Origin: Parasedimentitalea marina
GTDB lineage: Bacteria; Pseudomonadota; Alphaproteobacteria; Rhodobacterales; Rhodobacteraceae
Direction of reading: 5' to 3'
NCBI RefSeq assembly: GCF_004006175.1
Contig: NZ_CP033220.1
Coordinates: forward strand, 99,294-163,293
DNA: 64,000 nucleotides
How positions within the stretch are numbered: position 1 is the first letter of the stretch; every line of letters starts with the position of its first letter. The position numbers and the translations under genes are program-made. Under the pieces are notes generated by a model. That model saw only the letters and a list, made by a program, of their open reading frames with translations. It was not told the origin of the DNA and ran no database searches. Below are positions 8,442-18,119 of this stretch, piece after piece.

Positions 8442-9842
8442 TTACTCGGCCGCGCGTTGCTGATCCAATTCTGCCCGTCGCCAGATCCCCAGCAGTAAGC
8501 GTTTGAAGGCGGCATAGGTGGCGTCGAATGTTTCGCGGCCCCGGGCATAGGTCTCGCGGTTGAAATCGCGATAGTCGGCCTCGTAGATGCCATTGACCTG
8601 CTCGCCGGCCTGACCGATCAGCGCGGTGAAATCCTGCCGGTGCGGCGACAGAGTGCGGCCCAGATAGGCCTGCATCAGGGCCGCCAGCTCGCCCTGCTGG
8701 GCGCCGTCATAGCGGGTGATGACGGTGCGCACCGCCTCCCACTCAAATCCCATCTCGGGGCGGCCCAGGGCGCGGGCGGCCAGATTCTCGCCATCCTCGA
8801 TGCTGGAGAAGGTCGAGTGCAGCATGTCAAAGAAGCGACCGGTGGAATCAAATTCGAGAAACGAGGCCCCCATGGGCACCAGCAGGATGTCAGCCGCCGA
8901 CAGCCCGTTGATGGTCAGATACCCCAAGGCCGGCGGGGTATCGATGAAGACCAGATCGTACTCATTCAGCACCCCGTCCGCATCAAGGCGATCCGTCAGC
9001 GCATCCCAGAGTTTCCAGCCGCGCGCCGCCATCCGCCAGACCGGGATCTGGAACTCGGCCCAATAGAGGTTCAGCTGGGCGCCGATCAGATCAATATTGG
9101 GCCAATGGGTGCTTTGGATCACGTCCGCCGCGGTCATGTCCATCGCCGCACTCAGCGCCTCGTCCAGCGGTTGCGGTGCATCGCCACGATCCAGACGGCG
9201 CTGGTTCTCCAGCCGCAGATGCTCGCCATAGTGGCGCGCCAGCAGCGGAAAGGCGGTCTGCCATTCGTCGTCGACCTTGCCCCCGAAGATCGAGGTCATC
9301 GAGCCCTGACTGTCGAGATCAATCACCAGCACCTTGTAGCCGTCCAGCGCCGCCGACATCGCCAGATGCGCGGCCGTTGAGGTCTTGCCAACGCCGCCTT
9401 TGAAATTGGCCACAGCGACAATTTTGGCAGGCAGGCCTTTGGGCCGGTAGGGCAGGTAATCTTTCGCTTTGCTGCCCTGGGCGCCAAAGAACGCCCGCAA
9501 CTTCAGAACCTCATCCAGCGAGAACCACTTGGCGCCGCCTTCGGTTTCGGCCTGACCCTGGGGCAGCTCCGGATTGGCCTTCAGCACCCGGCGAAAATGG
9601 GCGCTGGCTACGGGGATCAGGTAACGGGTGATTTCCCAGGTTGAGAATTGGCGCAGCTGTTTGCGGCCCGCCTCGTCGATGCCACGGCTGGACAGATCAT
9701 CCCGGCCCCGGGCGCAGGCGGCAGCAATTTCAGCAAAGCCATGGGTGTCGGTTGAAGCATCCAGTTCAGCCATGGCCGCATCGGGGTCGATGTTGAAATA
9801 GGGGGGCAGCATGGGTGCTGCCTTGTGGGTATCTCTTGCCAT
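8442..9842 (-). CDS. parA: plasmid partition ATPase ParA
   Basis: 466-residue ParA/MinD-type ATPase, intact. The deviant Walker A motif KGGVGKT is at residues 148-154, VLVIDLDSQGS follows, and FIDTPPALGYLTINGL is the downstream nucleotide-binding segment. The first 140 residues form an N-terminal extension with a MerR-like helix-turn-helix character (WEITRYLIPVASAHFRRVL), as in large plasmid ParA proteins that autorepress their operon. It is transcribed away from repA, with the origin between. The start ATG 9842 has an AAGG upstream (gggcaaggcattATG). It moves ParB-bound parS DNA to segregate the replicon. Confidence 0.93.
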   Translation of the reverse strand: MARDTHKAAPMLPPYFNIDPDAAMAELDASTDTHGFAEIAAACARGRDDLSSRGIDEAGRKQLRQFSTWEITRYLIPVASAHFRRVLKANPELPQGQAETEGGAKWFSLDEVLKLRAFFGAQGSKAKDYLPYRPKGLPAKIVAVANFKGGVGKTSTAAHLAMSAALDGYKVLVIDLDSQGSMTSIFGGKVDDEWQTAFPLLARHYGEHLRLENQRRLDRGDAPQPLDEALSAAMDMTAADVIQSTHWPNIDLIGAQLNLYWAEFQIPVWRMAARGWKLWDALTDRLDADGVLNEYDLVFIDTPPALGYLTINGLSAADILLVPMGASFLEFDSTGRFFDMLHSTFSSIEDGENLAARALGRPEMGFEWEAVRTVITRYDGAQQGELAALMQAYLGRTLSPHRQDFTALIGQAGEQVNGIYEADYRDFNRETYARGRETFDATYAAFKRLLLGIWRRAELDQQRAAE

Positions 9843-10149
9843 AATGCCTTGCCCGCCTGGGTTATCTTTTCGCCGATCCTGGGGTCACGGATGTAAACCT
9901 GCCCCCTGAGATCGATGAATATGCTGTCTTTTTGACTGAATAACAGAAAAGGCGGCACATGGGAATATTCAGCAGACCCCTTTTTCTTTTCTATGAAAAT
10001 CAGAGGCCTAAAAGACAGGTGTGCGGCAGATTTTGGGCGCTGAACAATTTTCTGCTCTGTTATTTATGAGTTATATAATAGTTAAGGGACAAGCACTGTC
10101 CTCGCAAAGCCTTTTTTTATTGATCATGCGGGGTGTTTTTTGGGTGTGG

Positions 10150-10215
10150 GTGACTCTGAAACCCCGATCAAATGACTCTGATCCCCCGAAACAGTGATTC
10201 CGGAACCCCGTTGCG
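10150..10215 (+). repeat. three 22-bp iterons
   Basis: Direct repeats start at 10150, 10172 and 10194, an exact 22-bp period. Each begins with (G/A)TGAYTCYG and carries CCCCG at the same offset; the central three positions and the last five vary. A period of two helical turns puts all copies on one DNA face, as expected for binding sites of the RepA initiator. The third copy is the most diverged (GTGATTCCGG). Confidence 0.75.
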
Positions 10216-10221
10216 AGGGGT

Positions 10222-10230
10222 TGTGGATAA
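10222..10230 (-). promoter_or_regulatory. DnaA box
   Basis: TGTGGATAA, reverse complement of the consensus DnaA box TTATCCACA with no mismatch. It lies 6 bp after the last iteron, a usual place in iteron origins that recruit host DnaA. Confidence 0.75.
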
Positions 10231-10394
10231 CTCTAGGGTGAGTGTATTCAAAACCACGAAAACGAGTCACCTGGGAAAGCTGCGATACGCCGCGCATAAA
10301 CCGGGGACCAGCAACGGGCAGAAGAACAATGGCAGCAGCGCTGACAGCGGGAGGGGAGCCAGCTGAAGGGCAGGGGGATTTCTTCCTGTGTGAT

Positions 10395-10417
10395 ATTTTG
10401 GGGGCGATTCCCAAAAT
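10395..10417. promoter_or_regulatory. inverted repeat before repA, candidate operator
   Basis: Perfect 8-bp arms ATTTTGGG and CCCAAAAT separated by 7 bp, ending 12 bp before the repA ATG. The position suggests an operator for autoregulation by RepA or a hairpin in the repA leader. Function is inferred from position only. Confidence 0.45.
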
Positions 10418-10429
10418 GATCTGGTCTCG

Positions 10430-11338
10430 ATGGAGCACCCGTTGTTTTCCCTGTCGACCCGGCCAGACCGGCGTATTTTAAATTACCAGCATAATGGCGC
10501 TGAGATTACTGTGGTGCCCTCGGTCAAGGGTCTGGCGACGATCCACGACAAGGATATCCTGATCTTTTGTATCAGTCAGCTGATGGCGGCGTTGAATGCG
10601 GGGCGCCAGGTCAGTCGTACGCTGCATCTGAAAGCGCATGATTTGTTGCTGGCCACCAACCGCGAGACCAGCGGCGATGCCTACCGTCGGCTGCGCGAAA
10701 GTTTTGAGCGTCTTGTCGGCACCCGGATTACCACCAATATCGTCACTGGCGGGCAAGAGGTGACCACGGGGTTTGGTCTTATCGAAAGCTGGGAGATCAT
10801 CCGCAAGGCCAAAGGCGGCCGTATGGTCAATGTGACTGTGACGCTGTCGGACTGGCTGTTTCGGGCGGTGCTGTCGAAGTCGGTCCTGACGCTCAACCGG
10901 GACTATTTTCGCCTGCGTAAACCGCTGGAGCGGCGGGTCTATGAGTTGGCGCGCAAGCATTGCGGACGGCAGGACAGCTGGCAAATTTCGGTGGAAACCC
11001 TGTTGAAGAAATCGGGCTCCGCCTCTCCACGCCGGGTTTTTCGCAAGATGATCCGCGACATGATCACAGCACAGCCCCTGCCGGATTACGCACTGGAAGA
11101 ATTGCCCGGTGATCTGATCCGCTTTAGCCAGAAACATATGGTCACCGAAGTGGGCAGTGCCAATGCGCCGGTCCTGAAGTCGGTGACGCTGGAGCACGCC
11201 CGTGAGATGCTGCCGGGTGTGGATGTCTATGCACTGGAGGCCGAGTGGCGTGCGATGTGGGCGCGTTCGGGCAGTCCGCGTCTGCGCCAGGCAGATGCTG
11301 CTTTCCTGGGCTGGGTCAAAAAACGCAGCGCTGATTAG
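10430..11338 (+). CDS. repA: replication initiator protein RepA
   Basis: 302 residues, intact. It resembles the RPA-type initiators of alphaproteobacterial plasmids: MEHPLFSLSTRPDRRILNY and VVPSVKGLATIHDKDILIF at the start, then a winged-helix pair (RETSGDAYRRLRESFERLVGT; LNRDYFRLRKPLERRVYELAR). The C-terminus AFLGWVKKRSAD is also typical. ATG 10430 follows the inverted repeat 10395-10417; no strong ribosome site is visible. With divergent parAB and the iterons upstream this forms the replication-partition module. The compatibility group cannot be fixed without comparing sequences. Confidence 0.88.
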   Translation: MEHPLFSLSTRPDRRILNYQHNGAEITVVPSVKGLATIHDKDILIFCISQLMAALNAGRQVSRTLHLKAHDLLLATNRETSGDAYRRLRESFERLVGTRITTNIVTGGQEVTTGFGLIESWEIIRKAKGGRMVNVTVTLSDWLFRAVLSKSVLTLNRDYFRLRKPLERRVYELARKHCGRQDSWQISVETLLKKSGSASPRRVFRKMIRDMITAQPLPDYALEELPGDLIRFSQKHMVTEVGSANAPVLKSVTLEHAREMLPGVDVYALEAEWRAMWARSGSPRLRQADAAFLGWVKKRSAD

Positions 11339-11497
11339 GCCTGCTTTTCCGGTTTGTTTCCCCCTTAACGATCGCTTCCGGGACGGGCTGAGGGTCATTG
11401 TGGTGACGGGCTTATCCTTGGGGAAAACAGGCTCTGATATTGGGGTATCGCCGGTGCCACCCCTGATAGAGGCGCCGAAAAAGGGCATCCCGTTGGC

Positions 11498-12742
11498 TTA
11501 CATCTGAATGCGTTTTGCGGCAGGCACCAGGGCGTTGATCTGGGCGATGTGTTCGGGCAGGCAGCGGCTCAGGAAATCATAGGTCTCCCCCACATGGGCG
11601 CGCGCATTGGGGCCGAGATGCGCATAGGTGCCGGGGTTTTCCAACACATCCACGACCTGGCTTGCCAGCGCCTGGACATCAAAGAAATCCACCAGCATGC
11701 CAGTCTCGCCATGGGTCACCGCCTCGCGCACCGGGGCGACATCAGCCGCCACCACCGTGGCCTGCATCGACATCGCTTCCAGCAGCGACCAGCTGAGCAC
11801 AAAGGGCATGGTCAAATAGATATGACAGCGGCTGATGCGGATGATGCGGCAAAGATCATCATAGGGCACCTTGCCGAGAAAATGCACCCGGTTCCAGTCG
11901 ACGCTGTCGCCCAGCTCTTCCTCCATCTCCCCACGCAATCCATTGGTGTGTTTGCTTTCGGGGCCATAAGAGGTTTCATTGCCGCCGATCATCAGCACCC
12001 GCGCTTTGGGTCGGTCCTTTAGGATTTGGGGCAGGGCGCGCATCATGATGTGAAAGCCGCGGGCCCGTTCCATATTGCGGGCCACATAGGTCACCACCTC
12101 GTCGGCGCGGGTCAAGGGGTGCTCCAGTCGCCCCAGTCCTATCCAGGCCTTGGGGTCGGGCAAAAGCCGATCGGTGCGAATACCATCATGGCAGGTATAC
12201 ATGCGATCATGGAACGAGGTCGGAAACCGGTCGCGCTGCCAATAAGTCGGCACATGGCCGAGATCGACACTTTCGATACTGGCGTAAGGCACTGTGTTGC
12301 GGGCCTTGGCAAAAAAGCCGGCCTGATCATTGGATGGGCTGTCCGGGTCAAAGCCCACCAGCCCGCCAGTGGTGTTATAGAAATACTCAAAGAAGCCGAT
12401 CACCGGCACATCCGGCCAGATCTCTTTTACAAACAGCAGCTCTCCCCAGCCAGTATGGCCAATGACGATATCTGGCTTGAAGCCATCACTTTTCTCGAAG
12501 GAGCGCAGCGCCATGGCGGCTCCCAGACCTGCCCCGGCCGCGTCCTCCCAATCCTTGGAGAGCCCGTAAGAGTCTTTGCTGGCCTGATGATGCACCCGGT
12601 ACGTGACGGTTTTCACGCCTTTGATCTGTATATTCGGGCGCTGGGTCAGAAAGACCAGCTCATGACCGCCCTGTGCCGCCAGCCAGGTGAGGATCTCGCG
12701 GTATTGACCGGGCATATTCTGATGGACAAAAAGGAGTTTCAT
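11498..12742 (-). CDS. GT4-type glycosyltransferase
   Basis: 414 residues, intact. GT-B fold: MKLLFVHQNMPGQYREI opens the first Rossmann domain; the second carries VVTYVARNMERARGFHIMM, ARVLMIGG and the donor-binding segment MPFVLSWSLLEAMSMQATVVAAD, ending REAVTHGETGMLVDF. This is a group 1 glycosyltransferase close to those of exopolysaccharide loci. Sugar and acceptor are not readable. It is divergent from gspD across a 240-bp gap. The 160-bp gap to repA holds nothing recognisable. Confidence 0.82.
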   Translation of the reverse strand: MKLLFVHQNMPGQYREILTWLAAQGGHELVFLTQRPNIQIKGVKTVTYRVHHQASKDSYGLSKDWEDAAGAGLGAAMALRSFEKSDGFKPDIVIGHTGWGELLFVKEIWPDVPVIGFFEYFYNTTGGLVGFDPDSPSNDQAGFFAKARNTVPYASIESVDLGHVPTYWQRDRFPTSFHDRMYTCHDGIRTDRLLPDPKAWIGLGRLEHPLTRADEVVTYVARNMERARGFHIMMRALPQILKDRPKARVLMIGGNETSYGPESKHTNGLRGEMEEELGDSVDWNRVHFLGKVPYDDLCRIIRISRCHIYLTMPFVLSWSLLEAMSMQATVVAADVAPVREAVTHGETGMLVDFFDVQALASQVVDVLENPGTYAHLGPNARAHVGETYDFLSRCLPEHIAQINALVPAAKRIQM

Positions 12743-12982
12743 AAATGCGTCCTGTCATCTGTCTGCTTGGAAATACCCTATGCATGCCGGGGGAACCGGG
12801 TCTGCGCAAGTGGGGAGTTTTTGGCAGGACTGTGTCTTATCTGCCGGGGATGGGCCCGGTTCGAGAAACGCGCAGAAAACCGTGCGCTTTGATGCAAACT
12901 TCTCTAATGTGCATGCAACAGGCAAACGGTGCAGCATTATTTGCCCACCGGTCCAGCGATATAACGATAAGAGAGCAGATCC

Positions 12983-14980
12983 ATGAATACCTCGGCAGTG
13001 TTGCAGCACAATAAGCTGAAGCCAGCGCGATCCTTTCGTGTTTGGGGCTGTAATGTGATTTTACCTGCTCTCTTGCTGTTGCTGGTCTGGCCTTTTTCTC
13101 TGTTCGCTCAGGTTACGCTGAACCTGCGCGATGCCGATCTGCGCAGTTTTGTCGAAATCGTCTCAGAGGCAACGGGGCGCAGTTTTGTCTTGGATCCTGC
13201 GGTCCGGGGAACTGTAACCGTGCTGGCACCGGACACAATGTCGCCGGAGGACCTCTATGAGGTGTTCCTCTCTGTGCTGGAACTGAATCGGCTGACCATT
13301 ATTGATGGGGTGGGGGCGGATCGGGTTGTGCCGATGAATGCCGCCCGTGAGCTGGCTCCAGGTGGCGGTCAACCACTGCCGGGTGGCTTTGAGACCCGGG
13401 TGATTTCGGTGCGTCATATCTCTTTGCAAGAGGTGGTTGAGGTGGTGCGTCCGCTGTTGCCCGCTGAGGCGGTGATTACACCCGTGCGGGGCGCCAAGCG
13501 GTTGATACTGTCGGACCGGGGGGCCAATCTCGACCGTATTTCTGATCTGATCAAGCGGCTGGATCAACCCCGCAGGTCAGATCCGGTGGAAATCATCCGG
13601 TTGCAGAATGCCTCGGCCTCGGATGTGATGCAGGTGGTGCAGGCCATGGATCTGATCCAGGACGGGGCAGCCATCAGTATCGACCGGCGTTCGAATGCCT
13701 TGGTGCTCTCGGGGCCCGAAGCGCTGCGTCACCGGGTGCGGGTGCTGGTGTCCGAGCTCGACACCCAGCGTGATACAGTGGTCGCGCGCACCATCGGGTT
13801 GAACTATGCAGATGCGGCTTCGATTGCGGATGTGGTGTTGCGCACGCTGAATGCCGAGGGCGGGGGCAATGTGCGGGCTCCTGTACGCATCGTGCCAGAA
13901 CCACAGACCAACTCGCTTTTGGTCTCGGCCCCGCGAGAGCGGATAGACGAGATCGTACAGATGGTGCGCTATCTGGATCGGCGCCCGACCCAGGTTCTGG
14001 TCGAGGCGATCATTTTTGAGATATCGGTTGAAGGTCTGCGCGATCTCTCGGTGCAATTTGGGGCGGTGCTGAATAATGCGCTGGTAGGGGGCGCGCAGTT
14101 TTCCCTGCCAGGGCGCACCAGTCTGATCAATCTGATGTCCGCGCTCAGCAGTGGCGAGACCGCCGATCTTGGCAATGGAGGGTTTCTGGGCGGTGGCCGT
14201 TACAACGAAAGTGACGGCGACGGGCTGGTGGGGCTTTTGACGGCGATCAATTCGGTGAGTTCCACCCGGCTTTTGTCGACCCCCTCAATTTTGACGCTGA
14301 ACAATCAGGAAGCTGAGATCGTGGTTGCGCAGAATGTGCCTTTTGTCACCGGCAGCTTTTCCACCGTCAGCGGTGGCACCGCAGTTGAAAACCCCTTTCA
14401 AACCATTGAGCGCCTGGATGTGGGTCTGACACTGAATGTCACGCCGCAGATCAATGCGGACCGCACCGTACGCCTGCTGATCAAGCAGGAGGTTTCGAAC
14501 CTCACCAATAGTACTGCGTCTTCGGGCGGTGAAATCACCACACGGCGTGCGATCTCGACCACCGCGCTGGTGCGAGACGGAGCGGTCATCATGTTGGGTG
14601 GCCTGTTGGAAAATGGCTCAGGGGCGGTCAGTCAAAAGGTCCCCGGACTGGCAGAGCTCCCTCTTCTGGGCAACCTGTTTCGCGGCAAGAATGCCACCGG
14701 TCGGCAGCGGGTGCTTTTGGTGCTTCTGCGTCCGCAGGTGGTGTCATCAGACGCTGAGGCCGCCCGCATTACCCGACAGTTGTCACGCAAAGCGCGGGAC
14801 GTCAGCGCCTCTATTGCGCCCGTGGATGATGGAAGATACCCCAGAACCCAGCTGGGCTATCTTCCCTTTGACGGGGCCGATCTAAACCAACCGTTTGATG
14901 CTGGATTCATTGATGATGTCGCGCAAAGCCGAAACTACCCCCCTCTCCCCAGTCGGCTCCGCTTCAACGCAGGCAACTGA
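12983..14980 (+). CDS. gspD: type II secretion secretin GspD
   Basis: 665 residues, intact. The signal peptide ends near FAQ (residues 41-43). The N0 domain (VTLNLRDADLRSFVEIVSEATGRSFVLD) and repeated N1-N3 ring domains with VRIVPEPQTNSLLVSA follow. The secretin domain runs from about residue 360: PSILTLNNQEAEIVVAQNVPF, LDVGLTLNVTPQIN and VPGLAELPLLGNLF are landmark motifs. It forms the outer-membrane channel of the T2SS. The C-terminus has no clear S-domain. Start ATG 12983 lies after GAGAGCAG. The gspE frame begins inside its last 70 bp. Confidence 0.95.
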   Translation: MNTSAVLQHNKLKPARSFRVWGCNVILPALLLLLVWPFSLFAQVTLNLRDADLRSFVEIVSEATGRSFVLDPAVRGTVTVLAPDTMSPEDLYEVFLSVLELNRLTIIDGVGADRVVPMNAARELAPGGGQPLPGGFETRVISVRHISLQEVVEVVRPLLPAEAVITPVRGAKRLILSDRGANLDRISDLIKRLDQPRRSDPVEIIRLQNASASDVMQVVQAMDLIQDGAAISIDRRSNALVLSGPEALRHRVRVLVSELDTQRDTVVARTIGLNYADAASIADVVLRTLNAEGGGNVRAPVRIVPEPQTNSLLVSAPRERIDEIVQMVRYLDRRPTQVLVEAIIFEISVEGLRDLSVQFGAVLNNALVGGAQFSLPGRTSLINLMSALSSGETADLGNGGFLGGGRYNESDGDGLVGLLTAINSVSSTRLLSTPSILTLNNQEAEIVVAQNVPFVTGSFSTVSGGTAVENPFQTIERLDVGLTLNVTPQINADRTVRLLIKQEVSNLTNSTASSGGEITTRRAISTTALVRDGAVIMLGGLLENGSGAVSQKVPGLAELPLLGNLFRGKNATGRQRVLLVLLRPQVVSSDAEAARITRQLSRKARDVSASIAPVDDGRYPRTQLGYLPFDGADLNQPFDAGFIDDVAQSRNYPPLPSRLRFNAGN

Positions 14981-16444
14981 TCCTGACGCTGCAGACCTTC
15001 GGCTGCCCTTTGTTTTTGCCCAGAGCCAGCAGGTGGTTCTGGAGGGGGAGAAATTGACAGCAGGCCCTGACGCTACTCAGCTCGGGCTGCGTGAAGCGCA
15101 GCGGCGATTGGGGGCAAACAGGGCTGTCAGCGTGGTGCGGGCCGACCGGATGGGGTTTGAGACCGCCTTGGCCCGGGCCTATCAGTCGGGCGCTGTTGCT
15201 GAGGCCGGAGTGGCGGGCGAAATCAGCTTTGATCTTGAGGAAGCGGCCTTTTCCCGCCGTCAGCGCGATCTGCTGGATGAGCCGGGAGATGCGCCGGTCA
15301 TTCAACTGGTGAACCGGCTCCTGCGGCAGGCCGTGCAGAGCAGTGCATCGGATCTGCATATCGAACCTCATGAAGGCGGTCTGCGGGTGCGCATGCGTAT
15401 TGACGGGGTGTTGCAGGAAGTGATGGACCGCGCCGATGTGCCGGTGCGCCGGATCGTGTCGCGGCTCAAAGTCATGGCCGGGCTGGATATCGCGGAAACC
15501 CGGCTGCCGCAGGACGGGCGCATCCCGCTGTCGCTGGGCGGAAAAGGGATCGACACCCGGGTCAGCTCGCTGCCAGGTCACTATGGCGAGCGGGTTGTGC
15601 TGCGGATTCTTGACCGCAGTGCCGGGCTGATGCCGCTGGACCGGCTGGGCCTGTCAGCGGTGCAAGAGACCCAGTTGCGGCGCCTTGCTGATTTTCCTGA
15701 TGGGATCATTCTGGCCACCGGCCCGACCGGCGCCGGGAAGACGACGACACTTTATTCGCTGTTGCAGCTCTCTGATCGGGATGAGCGTAATGTGGTGACG
15801 GTGGAAGATCCGATCGAGTATGATTTGCCCGGGGTATCGCAAAGCCAGATCAATGCAGCCATCGGTATGAGCTTTGCTGCTGGGTTGCGTGCCATTCTGC
15901 GCCAGGATCCGGATGTGATCCTGGTGGGCGAAGTGCGCGATGGTGAGACGGCCAGCACCGCGGCTCAGGCGGCGCTGACCGGGCACCTGGTGTTTTCCTC
16001 GCTGCATGCCAACAGCTCGGCAGGGGCCGTGGTACGGTTGCGTGATCTCGGGCTTGATGACTTTCTGATTGCGGCAACGCTGCGGGGGTGATCGCGCAGC
16101 GGCTGCTGCGCAGGCTGTGCCTGCAGTGCCGCAGCTCTCATGCGCCAGCTCCGGATGAGGCGGCGCATTTTCTGCGGTGTGGGATGAGCCCCCGCAGCAG
16201 CTGTTTCGCGCCACGGGATGCAGCGCCTGTCAGGGTCTGGGCACAGCGGTCGGCTGGGGATTTTGAGATCACCAGGATCACCCCGGAGCTGCGCGGAGCG
16301 ATTGATGCAGGGGTTAGTGAAACCGCCCTGAAGGAGCTGGCGCTGGCTCCGGAGGAAACCCTGACGGGTCAGGGGTTGGCGGCGGTGGCGGCGGGCACCG
16401 TCAGTCTCGAAGAGGTGCTGCGGGTTGCGGGAGATATGGCATGA
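14913..16444 (+). CDS. gspE: type II secretion ATPase GspE (frameshifts near the 3' end)
   Basis: Cytoplasmic motor ATPase of about 510 residues. Walker A GPTGAGKTT, Asp box VVTVEDPIEYDLPGV, Walker B DPDVILVGEVRDGETA and His box TGHLVFSSLHAN are all present. The G run 16084-16088 is one base short; repair gives TLRGVIAQRLLRRLC. Three further run errors near 16180 (G), 16256 (G) and 16262 (T) cancel out and hide a zinc-binding tetracysteine: CLQC and, after repair, FRATGCSACQGLG, then GIFEITRITPEL. Start could be ATG 14898, 14913 or 14916, all inside the gspD end. The stop overlaps the gspF ATG. Confidence 0.92.
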
Positions 16445-17645
16445 GGGCCTACCGCTATACTGCCTTTACAGCCCAGGGTCGCCGCCGCACTGGTTCGGTT
16501 GTGGCCGAAACGGAAAGAGATGCGGCCGTGCAATTGCAGGCGCAGGATCTCTTTGTTTCCGAGCTGAGCGAAGCAAAGCTGTGTCCGGCGCGCGCTCTGG
16601 CTGGCGCCGACGGCTTACTCCGGAACTACAAGCGGTCTTCACCCGCCAGATGGCCGTGCTGTTGGAGGCTGAGCTTCCGGTTGATGCCGCCCTGGAAGCG
16701 GTGCGGGCGGGTGGCCATCCGGCTTTGGATGCGGTGGCGGCTGAGGCCCGGGCCGCGCTGCTGGACGGTGCGCCATTGTCCGCCGCGCTGGAGGGGTCCG
16801 GGGCTGGGTTTGGGCCCTATTATCTTGCGGCGTTGCGGGCAGGTGAAGGCGCCGGGGAGCTTTCAGCGGTGTGTTCAGAATTGGCCACATATCTGGAAGA
16901 ACAGGACAGCGGGCGGGCGCAAATCGTCACGGCCCTGATTTATCCAGGTTTTGTGGCGGCGGTTTCGCTGCTGGTCTGCGGTATCTTAATGGTCAACGTG
17001 GCGCCCGAGATTGTGTCGATGTTTGAAATGACGGGCCGTCCGTTGCCGCCGCTGACCCAGGCGGTGATGGGGCTGTCGGACTGGATCGGGCGCCAGGCGC
17101 TGGTGTTGATCCTGCTGTCAGGCGCGGGAGTTCTGCTGCTTTTGGCGGTGCCACGTGTGACGGTGCTGCGTAGCCTGCGAGACCGGCTGGTGCTGCGTTT
17201 GCCGATACTGGGACCTTTGCGGCGGCAGGCGGAGGCGGTGCAGTATATGCGCACGCTGGCCCTGGTGCTGGGATCACGACATGCGGTGCTGAGTGCAGTG
17301 GACAGCGCTGCTGAGGTCCTCTCGGTTGCCAGTTTCCGGAACCAGGCCGAGACGGTCTCGGCGGCGGTGCGCCAGGGTGAAAGCCTGGCCCGGGCGCTTG
17401 AACGGTTGTCTTTCCTGCCGCCGGTTGCGCGCCAGCTGATTGGCGCCGGCGAGATTTCGGTCCGGTTGGCGCCCATGACCAAACGGGCGGCTGTTCTCAC
17501 CGAGCAGGGGCTGTCAGCCCGTCGCAAACGCATTGCGGCGCTGCTTGAGCCAATGCTGATGATTCTGGTCGGTGTCCTGGTGCTGGTGATTGTGCTGGCC
17601 GTCTTGCTGCCAATCTTTGACCTGCAGGCAGCGGTGACGATCTAG
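16441..17645 (+). CDS. gspF: type II secretion inner-membrane platform GspF (one frameshift)
   Basis: About 401 residues after repair. The start MRAYRYTAFTAQGRRRTG is the usual GspF N-terminus; a base is missing near 16600, after which RRRLTPELQAVFTRQMAVLLEA continues in a new frame. Two T2SF domains follow with three membrane spans (GFVAAVSLLVCGILMVNVAP; ALVLILLSGAGVLLLLAVP; LMILVGVLVLVIVLAVLLPIF). The motifs LRAGEGAGEL and LIGAGEISVRL are the paired G-E-x-S/G signatures. It is the platform protein that contacts GspE. ATG overlaps the gspE stop; convergent with gspC 10 bp away. Confidence 0.92.
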
Positions 17646-17655
17646 GGACCTGCTG

Positions 17656-18119
17656 CTATTCTGGAAAGGCCAAGAGCTCTGCGGCTTCACCGTCCCGGCT
17701 GACCCAGAGACCGGCCTTATCGATCCGCATCACCGTGAGGCCGCCGTCCAGCACATCCCTGGCCGCACCAGGTGCTCACCAGTTGGATGTGAGACCATGG
17801 CCCAGGCCGTGCCGCCTGTCTGAACCACCCCATTCAGCGCATAGCCAAAGCTTTGTAGCGGGCGAACGGGTGGCTTTGGCGGTTGTGGTTCTGCGGCGGG
17901 AGTGGGGGGTTGCGGTTTGGGCGGCTGTTTCTCTCCAAACAGCGCCGACCAGCGGCGGTTTGGTCGGGGCTGCGGTTCTGCAACGCGGTCTGAGGCCGCC
18001 GGAGCTGCGTAGACTACGGCAGGGGCGGCGGGTGCACGCATCTCCAGCCACAGCTGCTGTCCTGCCCAAAGGGCAGCCGTCAGCGCAGGGAGCGTGCATA
18101 TCACTGCAATCAAACGCAT
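17656..18119 (-). CDS. gspC: short GspC-like T2SS protein (one frameshift)
   Basis: About 154 residues. MRLIAVICTLPALTAALWAGQQLWL is an N-terminal membrane anchor, then a Pro-rich linker and an HR-like domain (PLQSFGYALNGVVQTGGTAWAM). A missing G near 17760 truncates the frame; repair gives VRPGDVLDGGLTVMRIDKAGLW and TAG at 17656-17658. GspC links the secretin to the inner-membrane complex. There is no PDZ or coiled-coil domain after the HR region, so it is much shorter than classical GspC. Its place beside gspDEF and the anchor-linker-HR layout support the call; sequence alone is weak. It is transcribed opposite gspF. Confidence 0.65.

Larger units (their letters stand above)
9843..10429. 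other. oriV: replication origin region between parA and repA
   Basis: This 587-bp gap has no supported gene. It combines an A+T-rich stretch at about 10040-10115 (TTATTTATGAGTTATATAAT within it), three 22-bp direct repeats at 10150-10215, a consensus DnaA box at 10222-10230 and an inverted repeat just before repA. A short inverted match to the iteron (GAGTCAC at 10264-10270) follows. AT-rich DNA, iterons, DnaA box and an adjacent initiator gene together are the standard parts of an iteron-controlled origin. The region must also carry the divergent parA and repA promoters. Confidence 0.75.

Noticed and set aside
8520..8545. Half copy of the palindrome (AATGTTTCGCG) inside parA
   Set aside because: Only one arm is present and the other side does not match, so it is not a parS copy.
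8640..9380. Open plus-strand frame of 246 codons opposite parA
   Set aside because: It is antisense to a well-supported ParA; its composition mirrors the codon bias of the parA strand, with no recognised domain.
9617..9958. Possible longer or alternative ParA N-terminus in another frame
   Set aside because: The frame overlaps the true parA start and only the upstream 35 residues are new; no family signal.
11549..12892. Plus-strand frames of 157 and 288 codons opposite the GT4 gene
   Set aside because: Antisense shadows of an intact glycosyltransferase; no domain, no ribosome site.
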